NCBI GenBank assembly: GCA_001643675.2
Contig: LSRY02000011.1
Coordinates: 1,364,001-1,428,000, forward strand
Direction of reading: 5' to 3'
DNA length: 64,000 nucleotides
Source of the DNA: Monocercomonoides exilis
Taxonomy: Eukaryota; Preaxostyla; Oxymonadida; Polymastigidae
Under the pieces are notes generated by a model. It ran no database searches, was not told the DNA's origin, and worked only from the letters and a program-made list of their open reading frames with translations. This document shows positions 54,841 through 64,000 of this stretch, in pieces (the stretch's first letter is position 1; each line of letters opens with the position of its first letter). Made by a program: the position numbers and the translations under genes.

Positions 54841-57761
54841 TTAATAGGGGTCACCATTAATACAATTTTGAGATTCATTTAAAGATGAAGAGTCAAGAAG
54901 AAGATCAAATCTTCTTGAAAGAAGATCTTGAGAAGATTGAGAAAGAAGAGAAGAGTTAGATGATGTGATATCAGAGTGAAATGACTTCCTTGTTCGTTGC
55001 ACTTTTTCTATCATTGTCGAAGATTCGAGGGCAACCAGAGAGCGTTGAGGAAGATATCCAACAGCAGATGCGCAGACAAATGAGCCCTTGCGCTCAAAAT
55101 ACAAGTAGTCCTTCATGTGAGGGATTGACAGCGATGGCCATGAAATTTGCTGAGATTGTACGTACTCTTCAAAGTACCTCTCATGAACAGAGTCATTGAC
55201 AGATGATGTTGATAGAGAAGAATTAGTTGAGGATGATTCAAAAATGTCTTGTTGTGATGTCGAAGAAGCAGATGTCGATGTGTTCATGTTGTTTTCGAAG
55301 AAGTTGATTAAGTCGTAAAGTGTGGTGATGTGTTCAGTTGATAGGTTGTTGTTGATTGTGTTCACAAGTGCACCAAATTCACTATCGCAAATATTTTTTC
55401 CATGATGCTCAGCGAAGAAGTTGAGTTGAGAATTTTTCTTTTTTAGGAGTTTCGATTGTTTGGAGAGGATGAAGTGAAGAAGGAAGCGATTTCGGTTGTG
55501 TGGACCAGAATCGCAGAAGAACTTATAAGTGTGAGTGTCTGAGAAGAAGTGTCTTTTGATCACAGATTCCAGACACTCAATAACAAATCTGTGATCATTT
55601 GAGAGGCAGTCAGAGAAGAAGTTGAAAGTTCTTTTAATTTGTTGATTGTTTATTTTTTGAAGTGAGATGATTGTGAATTGAGAAACTTGTTGATAGTTGA
55701 AGAATTCTTGTTGAAGTTGGTTTTTTCTAATAGGCAGCTTCCATTTCTCTTTGAAGTCAAAAACGAAGACTGCCTCACCGTCTTTGAGATTGTTAACAGT
55801 TGATTGATAATGTTTCCGTTGCATTTCTGCTACAAGTCGATGCTGACGAAGAAGTTTGAGTGTATGAAACTCGGCGGAAGAAAGTCCATTTTTGTTTTGA
55901 GAAGATTTAAGTTTGTTTTCGAGATAGTTCAACTTCTCACACATGCCGCAGAGATCTGTGCGCCTTTTTGCTTTGGAGAAGTTGGTTGTGAGCTTGTAAA
56001 AGTGAGATAATGAAACTTTGATGTTTGTTTCATCTGTAAACTCTTTCCATAATTTCGTCTTGGGCTTAAAGATTAATCTCTTTTCATTGGGAGAAAAGAT
56101 GCCCGTTTTCTTTCTTCTTTCTTTAAGTTCTTCCAATCCATAGTTAGTTGTTATTGATGATGATAGTTGTGGAATGGAAGTTGTTCGAGGAGGTGGTGTG
56201 ATGAGTAATGATGATGATGATGATGATGATGATGATGGCGTTGCTGTTGTTGTTGTCGAAGTTAGTGCTGCTGTTGTTGTTGATATGTTATTTAAATTGT
56301 TCAAATTTGATGTTTCTGAAGAAGAAGAACCACCAAATTGAATTGATGAAAAAGTTGGTTTGGCTTTTTCTTTGATATAGAATGAAAGTGACGGAGTGAA
56401 ACCTTGAGCATAAAGATCCTTCCATGCCTTTGTCCAATTTTCGATGTTCAGTTCTGTCACATCAACGTCGTTACAGATATTCCATATGCAGTTGTTAACG
56501 CTCTTTCTTTTAATCACAGCGATGTAATGTCCATTCTGTTGATCTAAACGCTTGAAAAGAATTTGCCCAACGAGATGATATATGAAGATTTCCTTATTGT
56601 TCTTTTGCGTATGTTGAACGTTTTCTGTTGAAAACACTTTGATAAACGATCGCTGGTGAACACGATCAGTTTCAATCAGAAGAGTTCGTGAAGGAGCAGA
56701 GCTAGCAGAGTCAGTGCATTCGTGACAGAGGGCCAGCACCTCTGGAAATGCAGCCATTTCCTCCCATCTCTCAGCACAGCATTTCTCTTTGCACTCGTTG
56801 CAACAAACGGTGTTCTTTCCAATTAAAACTTCAGTTGCAAAAAGAGATGATAGGCCGTTGTGAGGAGAAGAAGAATTGATTACGACACTGTTGCAAACTT
56901 CGTTGAAACGTGATGTAATTTTTTGGCAATTTTGGCATTTAAAATGAGTAATTAAAACAGGGTTGAATGTGTCCTTGTTTATCAACTCATCTGTTTGAAG
57001 AAGTTGGCAAAGATTGTCGAATGCATGAGCCACATTTTGCTGTTGCCTTTTTCCAAAGTTGCAGAATTCTTCCCATTTATTAATAAGCGATGGGACCCAC
57101 GAACGCACTGCCATTCCATCTTTAGCCAATTGTTGACAAACACTAATAACACGCGAAGATGTGTTCTTCATAGCTGTTTGTTTTTTGAGAAAAGATGGCT
57201 TTTGTGATATGATTGAAGATAAGCATTGAAGAAGAGAGGCCAGATAGCAAGTATTTCCTAAATTTTGCAAGCCTTTAACTGTTTTTGATGAAGAACTGGA
57301 ATCTTTGTTAATGTTAGAAAATATCGATGAAGAAGGAGATTGAATTGAAGGAAGAACATCCATTTTGTTGCTGTTTGAGATGATTTGTGGAGAATAATCA
57401 TGAAGTGTTTCATCTCTATCATCTGCTTGTGTGTTATGAAGAGAAGAAGTGATACTGCCTTTTGAAAATGATGACAGAAGATTTTGAAAAGCCTGAGGAG
57501 GAATAAGAGTGGGTGAAGTGGCATATTCAACTAATTGATCACTCACCCACACATCATTGTTGCTGAAGGAAGAAGTGTTTGTTGTTTCTTTTTGTTGCTT
57601 TTTGGAAGATGAGGAGGATGAGGAGGATGAGGAGGATGAGGAGGATGAGGAGGATGAGGAGGATGAGGAGGATGAGGAGGATGAGGAGGATGAGGAGGAT
57701 GAGAAGGATGAAGATGAGGAAGATGAAAAAAAAGGTGAAGAAGAATATGAAGAAGAAGAAG

Positions 57762-57792
<31 letters not shown>

Positions 57793-58760
57793 TGATGATT
57801 TTTTTGTTTTGAAGAATTTGTGAATTGGAATGGGCGAAGGAGACGAGTGACGTTTTTGATGTGATTTATTTGTTTTTCTTTTTGTTGATCTCCTTTCTCT
57901 CATAATTGGAGTGTTGATTGGAGCATCAATAGATTGAGAAGGTGAAGAATTTGAAGAAGGAGATTTTTTTTCTGAAACGACATTTGATTTTTTATTTTGT
58001 TGAGATGATGATGAAGAAGAAGAAGATTGTTTTTTCTTTGAAGAGGAATTTTCTGTAATTATATCTTCTTCCCAAGCTGCTTCATCAATAAATCTTGCAT
58101 AATCCGGTTCTGCTCGCTGCTTTTTCTTTGCTGACTGAAGCGAAGTTGAGGCTTCAGTGGAATGGGCTAACATCCAGTTGTTGCCCTTTTCCCAATCCTG
58201 TTCATTTAAGCCTAAAATAAACAGAGAAAATTATTCAAAAAAAATTCAAATAAAAACAAACCACTTTTGCAAGACGGTAGATGCGGTTTTTGAGGCTGGA
58301 CAATAAATCCTTGGTTCTTCTTTAAAGTTTGTTTTGCATAAATGTATTTGCCTTCTGTGACATCATATCCATAGTCTTGTAAATCGGATAATGATGTGTT
58401 TCGAGACAGCGCCTGTAGCATTGTTGTCTGAGTGTGCAATGGAGCGTTGTTGTACACAACAGACATGTCTTCGAGCAGCTTTATATGATATTCTGTTTGA
58501 AAAAAAATAAATAATAAACAAAAAAATAAGAAAATGACAAATATGACAGTTCATGAATTTTTCTATATAAAACTTGAAAAAATAAAAATCAAACCGTTTA
58601 ATGTCTTCAGTAAATCGTTTATTACTGAAGATGATTGCCTATAGTTGAAAAACAGATAGACAAGCAATGCATCCACGTCATCTCCACCGATGCGTTCAAT
58701 TTCTTTCCAAAGAATTTTCGATTGTGAATTAAGAGTTGATTGAGGTTTCGAAAAAGACAT
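54841..58760 (-). CDS. Ubiquitin-specific protease fused to DDE/D transposase-like domain (3 exons)
   Basis: Exons 58760-58595, 58492-58262 and 58211-54841 join in frame (introns 102 and 50 nt, both GTTTG...AG) to give 1,255 residues. Residues 1-145 are an N-terminal region shared with the 32-35 kb gene. A Lys/Ser-rich linker with a long poly-Ser (~290-345) follows. The USP domain runs ~448-740: Cys box [16 protein letters not shown] (Cys454), zinc pairs CQNC and CNEC with CC nearby, His box [10 protein letters not shown] (His694), then WNICNDVDV for the acidic partner. After a Ser/Thr linker come [19 protein letters not shown] (Asp951), [11 protein letters not shown] (Asp1033) and [16 protein letters not shown] (Asp1075), a DDE/D transposase-like core. 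The gene lies between ~1.37 kb inverted repeats. Both enzymes keep the expected residues. The protease might deubiquitinate host factors or the transposase itself; that is inference. Confidence 0.85.
57608..57790. repeat. (GATGAGGAG)n and (GAA)n repeat encoding poly-Ser
   Basis: About eleven copies of a 9-bp unit, then GAA triplets, all in frame inside exon 3 of the USP-transposase gene. On the coding strand it reads as serine codons TCC, TCA and TTC. Confidence 0.95.
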
Positions 58761-59533
58761 TTTTGCGAATAATTTAATTTATAATGGAATTTTTAATGTG
58801 AAAAAAAACCTTTTTATTCCTTTGTCATCCTCCATTTTCTAAAATTATTTATTCACTTTCTCCAATAATAATTTTGTCAAAAGACATTCAGTAATCCAAA
58901 AAGCTCACAAATAAAGTCACAAAATTAAAAGAAAATAACTTCAAAAAGTTGATAATTCACAAAATATTATTATTATTCCTTCTTTTTTCAATAAAAATTG
59001 TGTTGTTTGATTCCAAAATGAAAGATTATTTTTCAAGAAAAAAAATTAACGAGAGATGAACATTTTGAAAAACTTTTTGATTTTTTTCATTTTCATTCAA
59101 AGGAAAAAATTGAAGATATCTGTTTGGATGACTAATTAAAATATTTTTGATAACAGATATAAATATTTTTTTTTCACAAATACAACCTTGAAGAAATTAT
59201 ATGTTTTTTCGATTTATTCGTTCAAAATCAAATGTGGAATTTTTTTATTTGCACAATAATGATGAAACATTTTTTGTTCAAATTTTCAACTTTTGGAAAC
59301 CTACTCAAGATAATTTCTTCTTTTCTTATTTTGTTGATTCAATCAAGTGAAATATAATAATTCATTTTCAAAACTTTCACGAATAAATGTCAAAATTTAA
59401 AATTTCTTTCAACAAAAGTGGACGAACAACAAAATATCTCACAAACCAATGTCAGAATGTTAAAATTTTTGTGCAAACAATGAATTAAAAATAATCTTTT
59501 CAAAATATAATATTCACATAATTGTATAAAATA
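58761..59533. other. AT-rich 5' region of the USP-transposase gene
   Basis: Non-coding A/T-rich sequence between the gene start and the right inverted repeat; it should hold the promoter. No specific element is recognisable. Confidence 0.5.
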
Positions 59534-60902
59534 AAAAAATTTTGGATAAGATCAATTGGAAAAAATATTTTTAAGGTATCCCACGAGGGTCACACCTTGG
59601 GTGGCATTTTTTTTGCACGAATCGATTTGCTGTTATGAAGGTGTGTGAAATATATCAAAAAAAGGGGTGCCAAGGTGTGACCTCTTTTTCGAAAAATGTA
59701 TCTCAAATTTTCAGATCAAAAATCTGTGAAAATTTTTTTCTTTTTTGTTCTTTTAAGAACGAGAAAATGTGTATTTTCTATTTGCGTTCATACATTTCAT
59801 AATTATTAAAACAACAATATTCATTAAAAATGATTAAAAAAATGTGTGTTTTGCACTCTTTTCAATTAGAAAAAAATTCCATAACTTTATTTCAAAATAT
59901 TCTTTCAACAATTTTTCTCCACATTGACGTTGTATCGAGGTTTGTTTTTTTGTTAACTTATGAGGAAAACACATGCTTTAAAACAAATCTTTCTTCTAGG
60001 AAATCAACACGTGTTCTTTCTTTGTTTTAAGTGAAAATATTTGTATGATTGATGAGGAAAAGAATAATTGCTAATAAAAAGGCAGAGAAGGAAGTTCGAT
60101 ATTTATTTATTTTTCCATATATGAATATTAGCCTGTTGATGTTTTTTGTGTTGTTTTAGGGGCAGCAGGTCAAAAAGAATGAAAATGAATGAAAGCGGGA
60201 TATCTCATTGTGCAGGCTGACCATCGAGTTGGGAGAGCGAATTCATACGAAAAGTGCACAGGGTGAAGGGATTGGGAAGGGAATTGGAGTTATATTTTCA
60301 GACGGAAAAACAGGATATTTTTCAATGATGAGGGTGGAATTGAGCAGAATGCATAAATTTCACATTTTTCAGAAGGAAGGGAAATCAATGCATTTGAAGC
60401 TAAAATGACTTCTGGAAAGGATGGTTGGCAAATCAGATGATGAAACACTTGAAAAAGGAAGGAATAAAAAAATTTAATTGGAGGAAAACAGATACCAACT
60501 GAATAAAATATAGATATTGCCAATAAAAAAGTTTGGAAGGTTTGTTGTTGTTGTTTTTTTGAAGTGATTATTATTTTGTTTTAAGAATGCTGAAAGAGCG
60601 AAGGATAAGATGATTTTGAAGAATAAAAAGAAAAGTTTGGGGGAAAAAATAAAGACAGACAGATGAAATTCAAGATATTTCGAAGATTCCCAGCATTGGG
60701 CTTTGGCAAAGAATTATTTTTGAGGAAAGATGATTTTTTGTGAAAAAAGGGGAAGTGAAAAATCGAAAGAAATGGAATGAAAAAGAGATCGCTCAATATT
60801 TCACTTTTTTGTTGGAGAGGGGGGATGATTGAGCTGAAAGTGAAAAGGATTCTGAGGTTTCTTTTCGGCTGAAGAAGACAATAACCTGAAGACGAGAATT
60901 TC
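59534..60902. repeat. Right terminal inverted repeat (~1.37 kb)
   Basis: Reverse complement of 52,369-53,736. It carries the same internal pair of facing GGTCACACCTTGG words (59,588-59,600 and 59,672-59,684). The outer ~35 bp differs from the left arm at about three positions, so the true tip of the element could be slightly inside 60,902. Confidence 0.9.
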
Positions 60903-60966
60903 AATGAATATCTCCGTTGATGTAAATTGACACTCATCTTCTTTAAATCCAACAATTAATCATTTC

Positions 60967-63770
60967 ATGACATTCATTCATCATCTTCTTCTTCTTCATA
61001 ATCAAATATTTCAACATCATATCATACAGTATCTTCTTCTGTTTTCTCTTTCTCTTCCTCATCATTTTCATCCTCCTTATCCTTCTCTTTCATTTCATGC
61101 ACCTTTCATTCACCTCCTCCTCTCAACCAACAGATCTTCCCTTGTTCCTTCTTCATTGGCTCTTCAATTCTCTTCTCTTTCTCCATCTTTCCCTTCTCTC
61201 TCTTCTCTCTCTCACATCCCTTCTCTCCCTCATTCTTTTCTCACTCAACAGCTTCTTTCTCAGTCAACTTCACCTGATCTTTCTCCTTTTCCTCCGCCTT
61301 TCTTTGATGAAGACAACGAATTTACAAACATTCGCACAAGAAAACTTCAATTGAGGCAGAACAGACTGAGATGGGTGCAGAAAAACAAGCAGATGTCGAA
61401 CAAAGAGCAGAGGAAGCTGGCTATTTTCACTGGAATATTTGAGAATGGGAATAATTGGAAAGATAGAAAAGGAAAAAGAGGAAATGGAGTGAGATGAATA
61501 ACACGAAAAACAGCAATGAGGGAGAGAGAGAAGGAGAAGTGGAAGGAGAAACTGAAAGAGAGAGAGAAAGAGAAAGAGAAAAGAGAGAAATTTCATGATT
61601 TAAAACTATTAGGCGATTGGGTGGAGCTTCTTGATACAGACGAGGCAGTCGATGAACGTGGAGTCAATCCATTGACACTCGAAAACTCCTCATCTTCCAA
61701 CACAATCAACACATTTGATTTTCCTGGCTATGTAACCAATCTTATTGACAACTTTCTCTTTGAGCAATTACTGAACAATGGCGATGGCATTCTGCGAAGA
61801 AGATTCGGTTCGCTTGCAAACAGCCTCATTTCGAGCAGAGAATTGTCTGTTTTTCAGTCAGATGCGATCTGAATCCATCTTTTGTGCCTCGAAGACAAAG
61901 ACTGAGAAAAAGCAATCAAAATTCAACATAAACCTTTTTTACTCATTCAATTGCTGGCATTGGCACAGGAACAGGAACATCTCCTTCTTCATTACCCAAT
62001 GAATCTTTTATTTCTCTTTGTCAGCCATCTCCTTCTCCCTCTCCTTCATCATCATCATCATCATCTTCTTCTTCTTCTTCCTCTTCTTCTGTCTACCAAT
62101 CAGAGCCAATTTCATTCAGAATCCATTCTTCTGCTTATTCCTCCATTCCACCTGCCATTTCAGCCACTTCTTCATTCAATTCCCCCACCTCTTCCATCAC
62201 AATGACACAAACTTCAACCTCTTCTTCATTCTTCTTCTTTCTCTTCTTCCTTCTCTTCTTCCTTCTCTTCTTCCTTCTCTTCTTCCTTCTCTTCTTCTTA
62301 TTCTTCTTCGTTGCTGCCCTTTTCTAGAAACAAATTTCTGACAGGCGTTGAGCAGCAGATGAGGTGGATGAGGCAGCAGTTCGGAAGAAGAAGGAAAAGA
62401 CAAAATTTTGTTCTTTCACGATATGCGTTTGAGGCGCTGCCGCTGTTTGCAGAGTTTCGGATGGTGGAGCAGAATGCAGAGAATTTGGAGAAGAGGAAGA
62501 GAGAAAGAGAGAGAGCGAAGGAAAGAGAGAGAGAAGCAAGGAACGAGAGGAGAGAGGAGAGAAGAACAAAATTACTGATAAGTTGAGGAAGGAATTAAAG
62601 CATGCAAGTGATAGGGATAATAGCTACAATGAAAATGAATATTTAGCAAAAGCAGAAGAAAACGAGAGTATATCATTGATTAGAAGAAATTCTCTGAAGA
62701 AAACAAAAAAGAAAGAAGAAAGTGAATGCCTTTACAACAGCTCCATCTTCAGCCATGAAGACAGGAGAAGAAAGATGAGACACAAACAGAGATAAAAACT
62801 GCTTCGGCTGATGAAACCGAAGGAGATATAGAGGAAAGATGAATGAGAAAGATGAGCGGGAGAGCAGGAAAATGGAGAAAGAAGAAAAAGACAAGAATTT
62901 GTTTAACAGCATCCCAGGAATACTACAACCACACCTTGAGACAGGCACGCCGAACAACCAGAAGGAGAACAAAATGGCCAGCTAGGCACAGCAAGAGGCG
63001 AAAGAAAGTCAAACGCCAATTTTGACGAGAGAGCGGAAATTGGACTGCATGCTGAATGATTTAGCCAATTCTGACTTAGAAGATTTGGACAATGAACTGG
63101 ATGTGCCTTGCCGCTATGTGCGTATTAAAAGCGAAAAAAAACAGGCAATTTGTGTGGAAGATGCGAAAATTGCCTGTGTGTGCAGCAGTCGACGCGAGGC
63201 AGACGAGAACAAGACTGGATCTAATGAGTGCGCTGAAGATCGTTCTTAAGCAAAGACGTGCGGAACTGCAAAGAGGAAGCATAAGTGACACACAGAAAGG
63301 GAAGGAAAGGAGAAGGGAAAAGATAACCGCAACTGTTTCAGAAGGAGAAATGGATAAGAACCTGTAGAAAGAGCAGTGTACCTGGGAGAAGAGATGCGCT
63401 GTCGTTTTCAAAATTGGAATCTTTCTTCGCGTAGCAGAATTCGATGGCGATGGATTTGATGAGGAAATATTCTGCACTCAATTTGGTTGCGCCTTTTGAT
63501 TCAGCTGCTGATTTTGCTGCAAATACAAATATTGCTCTTCATCCTCTTTCTCACTGAACTTTTTCACTTGTCAGTTCTCCCTTGTTTATGAACGCCCAAC
63601 AACAGTCTTCTCGTTCTTTCAGAACATCTCAATCTCCTTCCCTCTTATCTCGATCCGTTCATCCATATTCTGCTAATCCTGCTGCTCCTGGTTCACTTTC
63701 TCCACTTTCACTATCTGCTCTATCTTCGTCTCCTTCTCTTTCGTTCAGCTTTCGTCAAATTCATCATTAG
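60967..63770 (+). pseudogene. Large decayed plus-strand gene tract, Ser/Glu/Lys-rich protein
   Basis: Two open frames, 60,967-61,497 and 61,498-61,872, are in the same phase, separated by a single TGA. They include NRLRWVQKNKQMSNKEQRKL, a Glu/Lys coil, GDWVELLDTDEAVDERGVNP and PGYVTNLIDNFLFEQLLNNG. Frame-shifted continuations follow: a poly-Ser region (62,050-62,310), FVLSRYAFEALPLFAEFRMV with a Glu/Arg coil (62,311-62,586), KAEENESISLIRRNSLKKTK (about 62,650), CMLNDLANSDLEDLDNELDV (about 63,049) and a Ser-rich segment (63,582-63,770). The order and composition suggest one long gene interrupted by stops and shifts. No domain is recognised. Sequencing error or unmodelled introns remain possible. 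Confidence 0.4.
62222..62308 (+). repeat. ~15-bp CT-rich tandem repeat
   Basis: About five copies of a TTCTTCCTTCTCTTC-type unit. In one frame it encodes alternating Ser/Phe, consistent with a poly-Ser linker in the decayed gene. Confidence 0.85.
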
Positions 63771-64000
63771 GCCTCGTCTATCATTCCTATTCAGAAGCAC
63801 AGATAATTATTTATTCTGAAATAGAATTTCAACCAACCTAACACGTTAATGAAATGAATAATATTGATCTGGAATAGCCTATCATCGTGCATGCAACAGA
63901 AAATAGAGATAGACTCAGCTTTTCATTTGGAAGCTGAAAGAATTCACAGAAAGCAGAAAGAGCAGGGCAGAAAACAATATTTGGTACGAATGATTATATG

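Larger units (their letters stand above)
52369..60902. mobile_element. ~8.5 kb DNA transposon-like element with ~1.37 kb TIRs encoding a USP-transposase fusion
   Basis: Inverted repeats at 52,369-53,736 and 59,534-60,902 flank a unique core with one three-exon gene (minus), a small convergent ORF and a structured RNA. The repeats appear identical over almost their whole length; the few differences I see are in the outer ~35 bp. The encoded protein has a DDE/D transposase-like domain, which supports an autonomous DNA transposon. It sits between two decayed gene tracts. I could not define a target-site duplication. Alternatives are a composite element or a recent inverted duplication around a domesticated gene. 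Confidence 0.8.

Overview
The window looks like nuclear DNA of an AT-rich protist. Genes sit far apart and there are no operons. Every spliced gene I can model uses GT-AG introns, most with a GTTTG 5' splice site. Reading frames are rich in low-complexity Ser, Lys/Glu and Ser-Pro tracts. Very large single-pass receptor-like proteins with a beta-helix-type ectodomain and a kinase-like tail suggest an oxymonad or other metamonad. That placement is an inference with low confidence. The standard genetic code fits: three frames of more than 1,000 codons have no internal TAA, TAG or TGA.

Layout. 0-2.3 kb: 3' part of a GC-rich gene for a Lys/Glu-rich pseudokinase. 2.75 kb: tRNA-Leu(AAG). 2.84-13.5 kb: left arm of a ~10.7 kb inverted duplication carrying a 2,706-residue receptor-like gene (minus strand). 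14.4-19.8 kb: an eight-exon gene joining a U-box, a WGR domain and a PARP catalytic domain. 20.2-22.9 kb: a second tRNA-Leu plus partial copies of the duplication flank. 22.3-24.5 kb: a decayed pogo-like transposon. 24.9-28.6 kb: a second decayed element with 22-bp terminal repeats and gene remnants. 28.6-32.2 kb: eroded coding DNA. 32.2-35.2 kb: an intact five-exon transposase-like gene. 35.7-46.6 kb: right arm of the inverted duplication with the paralogous 2,705-residue receptor gene (plus strand). The arm ends 6-7 nt short of where the tRNA would be. 47.3-52.3 kb: a decayed minus-strand gene. 52.4-60.9 kb: an ~8.5 kb element with ~1.37 kb near-identical terminal inverted repeats. 61-63.8 kb: a decayed plus-strand gene.

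The most striking unit is the 52.4-60.9 kb element. Its three-exon gene predicts a 1,255-residue protein that fuses a complete-looking ubiquitin-specific protease (Cys and His boxes, two zinc CxxC pairs) to a DDE/D-type transposase-like domain. Between its stop codon and a convergent small ORF lies a compact 126-nt sequence that can fold into a closed, pseudoknotted RNA with a cUUCGg hairpin. The 32-35 kb gene is a paralogue with the same N-terminal exons and transposase-like domain but no protease, so the protease looks like a gained or lost module.

The second notable unit is the inverted pair of receptor genes. Long tracts are near-identical, but divergence is concentrated in one ectodomain block and in the membrane-proximal/transmembrane segment. 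That pattern suggests gene conversion plus diversification.
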